A stretch of 64,000 nucleotides of DNA from Aristolochia californica (lineage: Eukaryota > Streptophyta > Magnoliopsida > Piperales > Aristolochiaceae): the NCBI GenBank assembly GCA_029961685.1, contig JARWKL010000002.1:19374908-19438907 (forward strand), read 5' to 3'. The position numbers and the translations under genes are program-made. Numbering within the stretch: position 1 is the first letter of the stretch; each line of letters opens with the position of its first letter. The notes under the pieces were generated by a model that was not told where the DNA came from, did not search any database, and worked only from the letters and a program-made list of their open reading frames with translations. Positions 1 through 9,079 of this stretch are shown in pieces.

Positions 1-2176
1 ACAAAAAGATAAGGCTAATAGATCACAACAAAATGAAATTTTTAGAGTTTATATATACAAACAATTGAAAACTATAGTAAATGTAAGTGACGAAAAATTA
101 TTTCACGCACTAAAATGAACACCAAAATTTTGTTATCCATGTTTGGGAAATTCCACTAGTACAACCCCTAATAGCTTGGTGGAATTTTATAAGAAAGAGA
201 TTTGTAATTGATCCTAATATGTTTTAAATAGGTATATGCATGCTTCAAACATGTTGAAGATGCAAATGATCTAATGAACCAAAACTTTAGAGTAGAAAAA
301 ATTAAATTCTAAAGTTAACATGCAGTGGGATATTTACAAGAGCCAAATCACCCAGTTTTTGCCTATTTACAAAAAACGGACCTAAGAATCATAGATCATC
401 GTAAATGTTTTGATCGATTAATGAAGTGTAATGACTATAATTTTTGTTAGAAATGACTTATGGTTTGGGTATCAACACTCAGCTAAAAATACCTAGCCCC
501 CCTATTCCGATGATTGCAAAACCAAATATATAAAAAACTAAAAGAGTTTACAATCCTTAAAAACCATAGATAATTTTTTTAGATTATGTCTCTCAGAATT
601 TGTGCATTTCCATTTTGGATGTTCAATTTTTTTCAAATCCAAACTTGAGTTTTCCCTCACCCATTTTTTCTGGTAAACAAAAAGATAAGGCAAATAGATC
701 ACAAAAAAATGAAACTTTTAGAGTTTATGCATGAAAAAAATAGAAAATAATACTAAATGTAAGCGAAGAAAAATATTTCACCCACTAAAAATGAACACCA
801 AATTTTTATTATCCATTTTTTGGAAATTCCACTAGTATAACCCCTAATAGCTTGGTGGAATATTATAAGAAAGAGAATTCTAATTGATCCTAACATGTTA
901 TAAATTTGGATATGCATGCCAGAAACATGTTGAAGATGCAAATGACCTAATGATCCAAAAATTTCAAGCAGTAGAAAAAATTAAATTCTCAAGTTAACGT
1001 GCGGTGGGATATTTACCAGAGCCAAATAACCCACTTTTTGCCTATCTACAAAAGGGGACCTACAAATCAAAGATCAAGGTTTTTTTTTTATCGATTAATG
1101 ATGTGTGACGACTATAATTTTTGTTAGAAATGACTTATGGTTTGGGAGTCAACCCTCAGTTAAAAATGCTTCGCCCCTCGTTTTTCGATGATTGCAAAAC
1201 CTAATATATAAAAAACTAAAAGAGTTTAAAATCCTTAAAAATCTCAGATACTTTTTGGAATTATATCTCTCAGTATTTGTGCATTTCCATTTTGGATGTT
1301 CAATTTTTTTTCAAATCAAAACTTGAGTTTTCACTCTCCCATTTTTCTCGTAAACAAAAAGATAAGGCAAATAGATCACAACAAAATGAAAATTTTAGAG
1401 TTTAAGTATGTAAAAAAATTCAAAACTACACTAAATGTAAGTGAAGAAAATTATTTCACGCAATAAAAATGAACACAAAAGTTTTGTTATCCATGTTTGG
1501 GAAAGTCCACTAGCACAACCCGTAATAGCTTGGTGGAATATTATAAGAGAGATTTTTAATTGATCGTAACATGTTTTAAATATGGATATGCATGCCTAAA
1601 ACATGTTGAAGATGCAAATGACCTAATTATCCAAAAATTTTAAGGAATAGAAAAACTTAAATTCTCAAGTTAACGTGTGATGGGATATTTACCTTAGCCA
1701 AACAACCCAGGTTTTGCTTATTTACAAAAAGCGAACATAACAATCATAGATCACCATAAATGTTTTGATCGATTAATGATGTGTAACAGCTACAATTTTG
1801 TTACAAATGACTTATGGTTTGGGAGTCAACACTCAGTTAAAAATGCCTCACCCCTTTTTCAATGATTACAAAACCTAATATTTTAAAAAACTGAATGAGT
1901 TTACAAATCTTAAAAAGCACATATACTTTTTTGGAATTGTCTCTCTCAGAATTTGTGCATTTCCATTTTGGATGTTCAAATTTTTTTCAATTCCAAACTT
2001 GACTTTTCACTCTCCCATTTTTCTCGTAATAAAAAAGATAAGGGAAATAGATCCCAACAAAATAAAAATTTTAGAGTTTATGTATTCAAAAAATTGAAAA
2101 CTATAATAAATGTAAGTGAAGAAAATTATTTCACGCACTAAAAATTAACAGTAAAGTTTTGTTATCCATGTTTGGC

Positions 2177-2284
2177 AAATTCCACCAGTACAACCCCTAA
2201 TAGGATGGTGGAATTTCATAAGAAAGAGATTTCTAATTGATCCTAACATGTTTTAAATATGGATATGCATGCCTGAAACATGTT
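2177..2284. repeat. Inverted-repeat cluster of the monomer (representative copy)
   Basis: Three inverted repeats follow one another. Dyad 1 has arms AAATTCCAC (2177-2185) and GTGGAATTT (2208-2216) with a 22-nt spacer. A small hairpin has arms AGAAA (2221-2225) and TTTCT (2230-2234) with loop GAGA. Dyad 2 has arms AACATGTTT (2245-2253) and AAACATGTT (2276-2284), again with a 22-nt spacer. Both dyads are therefore 40 bp long with equal arms and equal spacers, and all arms here pair perfectly. The same arrangement is recognisable, intact or with one or two mismatches, in most monomers I checked. Its function is unknown; a dimeric protein site or a cruciform or RNA hairpin are possible. Confidence 0.75.
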
Positions 2285-4700
2285 GAAGATGCGAATGACC
2301 TAATGACCCAAAAATTTCAAGGAGTTGAAAAAATTAATTTCTCAAGTTAACGTGCGGTAAGATAATTACCAGAGGCAAACAACCCAAATTTTGCCTATTT
2401 ACAAAAAGTGGACCTAACAATAATTGATCATCGTAAATGTTTTGATCGATTAATGATGTGTAATGGCTATAATTTTTGTTAAAAATGACTTATGGTTTGG
2501 GAGTCAACACTCAGTTAAAAATGCCTCACCATCCCTTTTCTAATGATTGCAAAACCTAATATATAAAAAAATAAAAGAGTTTACAATCCTTAAAAATCAC
2601 AGATACTTTTTGGAATTATCTCTCTCTGCATTTGTCCATTTCCATTTTGGATGTTAAATTTTTTTACAAATCCAAACTTGAGTTTTCACTCTCCCATTTT
2701 TCTCGTAAACAAAAACAAAAGGCAAATAGATCACAACAAAATAAAAATTTTAGAGTTTATATATGCAAAAAATTGAAAACTATAAATAATGTAAGTGAAC
2801 AAAATTATTTCATGCTCTAAAAATGAACCCCAAAGTTTTGTTATCCAAGTTTGGGAAATTCCACTTGTACAACCCCTAATTGCTTGGTGGAATTTTATAA
2901 AAAATAGATTTCTAATTGATCCTAACATGTTTTAAATATGGATATGCATGCCTAAAACACGTTGAAGATGCAAATGACCTAATAATCCAAAATTTTCAAA
3001 GAGAAGAAGAAATTAATTCCTCAAGTTAACGTGCGGTAGGTTATTTACCAAAGGCAAACAACCAAGTTTTTGCTTATTTACAAAAAGTGGACCTTACAAT
3101 AATTGATCATCGCAAATGTTTTAATCGATTAATGATGTGCAATGGCTATAATTTTTGTAAGAAATGACTTATGGTTTGGGAGTCAACACTCAGTTAAAAA
3201 TGCCTCACCACCCCTTTTTCGGTGATTGCAAAACCTAATATATAAAAAACTAAAAGAGTTTACAATCCTTAAAAATCACATATACTTTTTGGAATTATCT
3301 ATCTTAGCATTTGTGCATTTCCACTTTGGATGTTCAATTTTTTTTCAAATCCAAACTTGAGTTTTCACTTTGCCATTTTTCTCGTAAACAAAAAGATATG
3401 GCAAATAGATCACAACAAAATGAAAATTTTAGAGTTTATGTATGCAAAAAATTGAAAACTACAAAAATTTTAAGTGAAGAAAATTATTAGACGTACTAAA
3501 AATGAACACCAATGTTTTATTATCCTTGTTTGGGAAATTCCACTAGTACAACCCCAAATAGCTTGGTGGAATTTTATAAGAAAGAGATTTCTAATTGATC
3601 CAAACATATTTTAATTATGGATATGCATGCCTAAAACAAGTTGAAGATGCAAATGTCCTAATGATCCAAAAAGTTCACGTAGTAGAAAAAATTAAATTCT
3701 CAAGTTTACATGCCGTGGGATATTTACCAGAGCCAAACAACCCAGTTTTTGCCTATTTACAAAAAGTGAACCTAACAATCATAGTTCATCATAAATTTTT
3801 TCATCAATTAATGATGTGTAACGGCTATAAATTTTGTTAGAAATGACTTATGGTTTGGGAGTCAACACTCTGTTAAAAATGCCTCACCACCCCTTTTTTT
3901 ATGATTGCAAAAACTAATATATAACAAACTAAAAGAGTTTACAATCCTTAAAAATCACAGATACATTTTGGAATTATCTCTCCCAGGATTTGTGAATTTC
4001 CATTTTGGATATTCATTTTTCTTTCAAATCAAAACTTGAGTTTTCACCCTCCCTTTTCTCGTAAACAAAAAGATAAGGAAAATATATCACATCAAAATAA
4101 AAAATTTAGAGTTTTTGTATGCAAAAAATTGAAAAGTATATTAAATGAAAGTGAAGGAAATTATTTCACACACTAAAAATGAACACCAAAGTTTTGTTCT
4201 CCTTGTTTGTGAAATTCCACTAGTATAACCCCTAATAGCTTGGTGGAAATTTATAAGAAAGAGATTTGATCTTAACATGTTTTAAATATGGATATGCATG
4301 CCTGAAACATTTTGAAGATGAAAATGATCTAATGATCCAAAAAATTCAATAAGTAGAAAAACAAATCCACAAGTTAATGTGCTGTGGGAAATTTACTTAA
4401 GCCAAACAACCCAATTTTTGCCTATTTATAAAAAGCGGACCTAACAATCATAGATCATCGTAAATGTTTTGATCGATTAATTATATGTAATGGCTATAAT
4501 GTTTGTTAGAAATTACGTTTGGTTTGGGAGTCAACACTCAGTTAAAAATGCCTCGCCCCCCCTTTTCTAATGATTGCAAAATCTAATAGCTAAAAAACTA
4601 AAAGAGTTTACAATCCTTAAAAATCACATATACTTTTTGGGATTATCTCTCTCAGCATTTGTGCATTTCCATTTTGGATGTTCAATTTTTTTTCAAATCC

Positions 4701-4705
4701 AAACT
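4701..4705. repeat. Target-site duplication AAACT (left)
   Basis: AAACT lies immediately left of the first retroelement and recurs at 9075-9079 immediately right of it. The satellite reads on across the insertion (CCAAACT joined to TGAG restores the usual monomer text), which fixes both element ends. Confidence 0.88.
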
Positions 4706-5162
4706 TGTTGAATTTATGGGAAAGAGAAAAACTTCATTGACATCAATAACTTGTTGTAATCAGAGTACATGAACCTCTATTTATAGTAGACGAGGATTTA
4801 GAGTCCTTATACAAATTATCATTCAATCCAAATTACATTACAACTCTAACTCTTCAATTTAAGTAAGTCTAATTTAAGTAAGTCTATCTAAACAACTAGA
4901 AGACTAACTTGAGTAGAAGTAGGAGTCCTTGTTGATCTTCCAACTGATGTGATAAGGATGCCAGCTCATGGTAATCATTGTGGGTCCTACTTCTTTTGGG
5001 CTTGGGCCCATCTTGTGGGTCTTCCTTGGTCATGTGGCCCATCTTATAATAATCTTATATATGTGGGCTTTCCTTGGTCTTATGGGCTTGGGCCCATCTT
5101 CTAATACACTTCAATATTTGAGTCGTCCTTTGTCGTGTGGGCTTGGGCCCTGTCTTACAACA
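4706..5162 (-). repeat. LTR of element 1 (3' LTR on the minus strand)
   Basis: On the plus strand it begins TGTTGAATTTATGGG and ends ACAACA, so it has TG...CA ends with short inverted termini TGTTG/CAACA. It is 457 bp long and clearly homologous along its length to 6240-6678 and 8623-9074. It contains several GGGCTTGGGCCC-like palindromic segments near its right end. Confidence 0.88.
4777..4785 (-). promoter_or_regulatory. Candidate TATA box in 3' LTR
   Basis: The minus strand reads TATAAATAG. The same box occurs in the other two LTRs at 6311-6319 and 8694-8702, at the same position relative to the LTR end. In this 3' copy any transcript would run outward into the satellite. Evidence is a motif match only. 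Confidence 0.5.
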
Positions 5163-5180
5163 CTCCCCCTCAAAGTTGGG
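5163..5180 (-). other. Polypurine tract of element 1 (3' copy)
   Basis: The minus strand reads CCCAACTTTGAGGGGGAG directly against the LTR start, the expected place for the plus-strand primer of reverse transcription. The homologous tract beside the middle LTR is at 6679-6696. Confidence 0.75.
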
Positions 5181-5521
5181 GTGAGAGAACAACACGAACT
5201 CCCAGCTTGCTGCAACTGATGTATAGAATATTTTTTTTTTATAAAATTGGACATCTTCGAATTTGCCTTCATCTTTCAACATTCCCCCTCACGTTGTTGC
5301 ATCCTTCATTGAGGCTCTGCTGCATTATATAAGTGAGTGTAAAAATCACTTCTAGCCGGTAAGTCATTGCTTCATAATCCAGTCCTAATGCTGGATGTAG
5401 GGCACACTCCACTACTATCTGTAGTGTGTCTATCGGCATTACTCTAAAGTGTCCACCACTGTGTCACTCCACAGGACAACGACTCTCAAGTGGTAGGAGA
5501 CATAAAAGCCATTACAAGGGG

Positions 5522-5524
<3 letters not shown>

Positions 5525-5566
<42 letters not shown>
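5525..5566 (+). repeat. Poly(G) tract, 42 bases
   Basis: An uninterrupted run of G after an AGGGGGGA lead-in, in the short internal region of element 1. At the homologous place in the long internal region (after GCCATTACA, near 7040) there is only GGG, so the run is an expansion private to this copy. Homopolymer length may be affected by sequencing error. Confidence 0.9.
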
Positions 5567-5567
<1 letters not shown>

Positions 5568-5603
5568 GTGGTGATAACATAGATGTAATAATAAGCTCCT
5601 CCT

Positions 5604-5812
5604 TCATGGTTTCCCAACTGTGGTATTTTTTGACAGGGCCTATCATGGTTTCCCAACCGTGATATTTTTTTATAGGGTATCCTCTGTCATGGTTTCCTAA
5701 CTGTGATATTTTTTTTTGACAGGGCCCATCATGGTTTCCCAACCTTGATATTTTTTAATAGGGTATCCTCCTTCATGGTTTCCCAACCGTGATATTTTTT
5801 TACAGGGCAAAA
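5604..5812. repeat. Minisatellite of 5 units, ~40-44 bp
   Basis: Five tandem units each begin TCATGGTTTCCCAACCGTGA or a near variant, followed by TATTTTTT and GACAGGGCC or ATAGGGTATCCTC. Two unit types tend to alternate. Each unit holds an imperfect palindrome, TCATGGTT-TCCC-AACCGTGA. The homologous array in the other internal region is at 7048-7290. It is non-coding as far as I can see. Confidence 0.88.
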
Positions 5813-6221
5813 TAAATGATGATATGAGGCTACCTCTTCTTCAATAATAATGTCCCCAAAGAGACATAATAGCAGCAACTGTATATAACACGACCTTCTT
5901 CCAACACATATAACACGAACCAAATAATAAACTTTGTTGAAGGACCCATGAAATAATCATAATCCAATATAAATATTTTTCTTAGATGCACAAGCTTCTT
6001 TTGTGCTCCCATTTTATTGAATATTTTGGTCACATAAACTTATTCACAACATATGAAATAAAATACCTCTTTCTTGTACTTCTTCTACTCGTCCCCCTCA
6101 AGCTGGGAGGTAATGGCAGTGATCCCATCTTGATCCAAATATCATAGATGTAGCAATAAGCCCAAATAACAGAGATGTACAAATAAACCATCAAACCAGA
6201 ACTATGATTGTTAGGTTCACA

Positions 6222-6239
6222 GAACCTGCTCTGATACCA
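6222..6239 (-). other. Primer-binding site for initiator tRNA-Met (inner copy)
   Basis: The minus strand reads TGGTATCAGAGCAGGTTC, the complement of the 3' end of plant initiator tRNA-Met, directly abutting the middle LTR with no gap. It fixes the element orientation as minus. Confidence 0.85.
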
Positions 6240-6678
6240 TGTTGAATTTATGGGAAAGTGAAAAACTTCATTGACATCAATAACTTGTTGTAATTAGAGT
6301 ACATGAACCTCTATTTATAGTAAAGAAGGATGTAGAGTCCTTATACAACTTATCATTCAATCCTAATTACATTACAACTCAAACTCTTCAATTTAAGTAA
6401 GTCTGTCTAAACAACTAGAAGACTAACTTGAGTAGAACTAGGAGTCCTTGATCTTCCAACTGATGTGATAAGGACGCCAGCTTATGGTCATCATTGTGGG
6501 TCCTACTTCTTATGGGCTTAGGCCCATCTTGTGGGCCTTCCTTGGTCATGTGGCCCATCTTATAATACTCTTATATATGTGGTCTTTCCTTGGTCTTATG
6601 GGCTTAGGCCCATCTTCTAATACACTTCAATATGTGAGTCTTCCTTTGTCATGTGGGCTTGGGCCCTGTCTTCCAACA
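6240..6678 (-). repeat. Middle LTR of element 1
   Basis: 439 bp, TGTTGAATTTATGGG to TTCCAACA, bounded by a primer-binding site on its right-to-left downstream side (6222-6239) and a polypurine tract on its upstream side (6679-6696). It therefore serves as 3' LTR to the long internal region and 5' LTR to the short one. It lacks a short AATTTAAGTAAGTCT duplication that the outer LTR at 4706 carries near 4860. Confidence 0.87.
6311..6319 (-). promoter_or_regulatory. Candidate TATA box in middle LTR
   Basis: TATAAATAG on the minus strand, same relative position as in the other LTRs. Motif evidence only. Confidence 0.45.
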
Positions 6679-6696
6679 CTCCCCCTCAAGTTGGGG
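6679..6696 (-). other. Polypurine tract of element 1 (inner copy)
   Basis: The minus strand reads CCCCAACTTGAGGGGGAG against the middle LTR. This is the form usual in plant Copia-type elements. Confidence 0.75.
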
Positions 6697-7047
6697 GTTA
6701 GAGAACAACATGAACTCCCTACTTGCTGCAAATGATGCATAGAATATATATATATTTTTTTTTTATAAAATGGCACATCTTCAAATATGCCTTCATCTTT
6801 CAACATTCCCCCTCATCCTGTTGCGTCCTTCATTTAGGCCATGCGGCATTATATAAGTAAGAGTAAAAATCACTCCTAGGCGGTAAGCCATTTCTTCATA
6901 ATCCACTCCTAATGCTAGATGTAGGGCACACTCCACTACTATAGGTAGTGTGTCTATCGGCATTGCTCTGAAGTGTCCACCTCCGTGTCCCTCCATATGA
7001 CAATGACTCTCAAGTGGTAGGAGACATAAAAGCCATTACAGGGCCTA

Positions 7048-7290
7048 TCATGGTTTTCCAACCGTGATATTTTTTGATAGGGTATCCTCTGTCATGGTTT
7101 CCGAACCGTGATATTTTTTGCTCTATCATGGTTTCCCAACCGTGATATTTTTTTATAGGGTATCCTCTGTCATGGTTTCCCAACCGTGATATATTTTTTT
7201 ACAAGGCCCATCATTGTTTCCCAACCGTGATATTTTTTTATAGGGTATCCTCCGTCATGGTTTCCCAAACATGATATTTTTTTACGGGAT
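7048..7290. repeat. Minisatellite of 6 units, ~35-45 bp
   Basis: Six tandem units of the TCATGGTTTCCCAACCGTGA family, homologous to 5604-5812 but with a different unit order and number. One unit is shortened (ends GCTCTA). The difference in copy number between the two internal regions shows that the array has changed independently since they separated. Confidence 0.87.
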
Positions 7291-7660
7291 CAAAAAAATG
7301 ATGATATGAGGCTACCTCTTCTTCAATAATAATGTCCCCAAAGAGACATAGTAGCAGCAACTGTATATAACACGAACCAAATAATAAACTTTGTTGAAGG
7401 ACCCATGAAATAATCATAATCCGATATAAATATTTTTCTTAGATGCACAAGCTTCATCTTTTGTGCTCCCCTTTTCTTGAATATTTTGGTTAGATAAAAT
7501 TATTCACAACATAAGAAATAAAATACCTCTTTCTTGTACTTCTTGTACTTCTCCCCCTAAAGCTGGGAGGTAATGGCACTGATCCCAGCTTGAACCAAAT
7601 ATCATAGATGTAGCAATAAGCCAAAATAACATAGATGTGTAAATAAGCCCTCAAACCAGG

Positions 7661-8602
7661 GAGAAGTGAGATATTTTTCTGATATATCAACACAAACAGT
7701 GACATAAAACAATCGGCTTAAATACAGATTTTCAATGTAACAGAATACTACCATCACCTTTGATTCTTCCAATTCGAATATATATTTAAATATAGATCAG
7801 ATTGACATGAAATTTTCTTCCTCTCAAACTAAACTTAAATACATTTCATCCAAGTATAACATCTCTTTATAAAATATAATTATCAGAAGATTAATAATCT
7901 GATATATTTCGGTCTCTGTCATCTGGCCTAACTAAGTTCTGTTTCTCATGTTTTTCCAGAACGCCATTGACGCTTCCAAGATGTATATCTCCTTATAATA
8001 AAATCATAACGACAATTGGTTGAATAGGTAAGAAACTAGACTTACTTATATTTATTTTGATATATAATTCTCCAAATAAATTCTCTTTCTTAATAGCATA
8101 AAATACCTCGGAATTTGAGGCATTCTGCAGCAGGTCGAACTTCTTATAAAATCTGACCTTTGCTGTTTCAAATATCGATTTATCTTTGTAGATAGCTTAG
8201 ATAAAAAATTAGTTGAATAGGTAAAAGAATAGACTTACAGATATTTCATTTGATATATATTTCTCCATATAAAGTCTAGTTTTTGATAGCAAAAAATACC
8301 TCGGAATCTAAAGATTGCTATTGCTGCTCGAACTTTTTCACAATCTGACCTTTGCTCATTTAAATATCGATATCTCTCTGTAGATAACTCCGATTGGAAC
8401 AAATAGTTTTTATTTGGAAAGGAGACTCAAATATATTTCCGTCAATATATAAATTGAAATATGAAAAACTACGTATAGAGGTAAAAGTCCCAAATAAATC
8501 TATGGGTGTAGGGACTAAAAAAATAACTACGAACCTAGACGTACGGTGTAGGGTTTAGAGAAAAGGATCACATTACTTTTGTAAGTAGACCAAGTCAACT
8601 TA
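7661..8602. other. Internal segment present only in the long half of element 1
   Basis: About 940 bp with no counterpart in the short internal region, which instead joins TCAAACCAG to a ~20-nt spacer and the primer-binding site. No protein frame of note is visible. It contains a direct duplication of about 187 bp (8012-8389). In the minus-strand transcript this would be the leader just after the primer-binding site. Confidence 0.75.
8012..8389. repeat. Direct duplication, two diverged copies of ~187 bp
   Basis: Copy 1 is about 8012-8198 and copy 2 about 8203-8389. Both run through GTTGAATAGGTAA, ATACCTCGGAAT, CTGACCTTTGCT and AAATATCGAT in the same order and spacing, with many substitutions, so the duplication is old. 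Confidence 0.72.
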
Positions 8603-8604
8603 CA

Positions 8605-8622
8605 GAACCTGCTCTGATACCA
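8605..8622 (-). other. Primer-binding site for initiator tRNA-Met (outer copy)
   Basis: The minus strand reads TGGTATCAGAGCAGGTTC immediately next to the 5' LTR, identical to the copy at 6222-6239. Confidence 0.87.
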
Positions 8623-9074
8623 TGTTGAATTTATGGGAAAGAGAAAAACTTCATTGACATCAATAATTTGTTGTAATTAGAATACATGAACCTCTATTTA
8701 TAGTAGAGGAGGATGTAGAGTCCTTATACAACTTATCATTCAATCCTAATTACATTACAACTCTAACTCTTCAATTTAAGTAAGTTTAATTTAAGTCTAT
8801 CTAAACAACTAGAAGACTAACTTGAGTAGAACTAGGAGTCCTTGTTGATCTTCCAACTGATATGATAAGGATACCAGCTCATGGTAATCATTGTGGATCC
8901 TACTTCTTATGGGCTTGGGCCCAGCTAGTTGGCCTTCCTTGGTCACGTGGCCCATCTTATAATACTCATATATATGTGGGCCTTCTTTGGACTTATGGGC
9001 TTGGCCCATCTTCTAATACACTTCAATATGTTTGTCTTCCTTGGTCATGTGGACTTGGGCCCTATCTTCCAATA
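8623..9074 (-). repeat. LTR of element 1 (5' LTR on the minus strand)
   Basis: 452 bp, beginning TGTTGAATTTATGGG and ending TTCCAATA. The expected final CA is TA here, a single change at the outer end. AAACT follows directly, supporting this end. Confidence 0.86.
8694..8702 (-). promoter_or_regulatory. Candidate TATA box in 5' LTR
   Basis: TATAAATAG on the minus strand. This is the copy positioned to start the full-length element transcript leftward. Motif evidence only. Confidence 0.5.
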
Positions 9075-9079
9075 AAACT
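9075..9079. repeat. Target-site duplication AAACT (right)
   Basis: Matches 4701-4705 exactly; the interrupted monomer resumes here with AAACTTGAG. Confidence 0.88.

Larger units (their letters stand above)
1..4705 (+). repeat. Satellite array, block I (about 7 monomers of ~678 bp)
   Basis: Head-to-tail tandem repeat. The landmark TGTGCATTTCCATTTTGG or a close variant recurs at about 601, 1279, 1954, 2633, 3312, 3991 and 4660, giving unit lengths of 669-679 bp. In order, each unit holds the landmark, a T-run, an A-rich stretch, the inverted-repeat cluster described separately, a GTGCGGTGGGATATTTACC segment, a short C-run before TTTTCCGATGATTGC, and a TATATAAAAAACTAAAAGAG segment. The window opens inside a monomer. 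Neighbouring monomers differ by scattered substitutions and small indels, so this block is not freshly homogenised. No gene is present; the short frames repeat once per monomer. I do not recognise the satellite family by name. Confidence 0.96.
4706..9074 (-). mobile_element. Non-autonomous LTR retroelement 1, three LTRs (LTR-int-LTR-int-LTR)
   Basis: A 4369-bp insertion in the satellite flanked by AAACT. It has three direct LTR copies (4706-5162, 6240-6678, 8623-9074). In minus-strand order the layout is 5' LTR, primer-binding site, long internal region, polypurine tract, middle LTR, primer-binding site, short internal region, polypurine tract, 3' LTR. The polypurine text ending GAGGGGGAG just before the LTR and the PBS TGGTATCAGAGCAGGTTC are typical of plant Ty1/Copia-type elements. 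No gag, protease, integrase or reverse transcriptase frame is visible in either internal region, so it would need an autonomous partner. The two internal regions are related but unequal: the short one lacks about 940 bp. Possible origins are recombination between related elements or insertion of a compound element; I cannot tell which. Confidence 0.9.

Noticed and set aside
3595..3840. An 81-residue frame (MIQTYFNYGYACLKQ...) in the satellite, with relatives at 15666, 24565 and 49638
   Set aside because: Most monomers carry a TAA in this frame at CAAGTTAACG; the open copies are those with a chance change. No family motif, and the frame tracks the monomer period.
4968..5219. An 83-residue frame repeated at 6484 in element 1
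   Set aside because: It lies across the LTR and polypurine tract, and follows LTR homology; no protein similarity is evident.
5426..5662. Frame with a poly-glycine run, and poly-proline on the other strand
   Set aside because: A product of the G42 homopolymer in a non-coding internal region.
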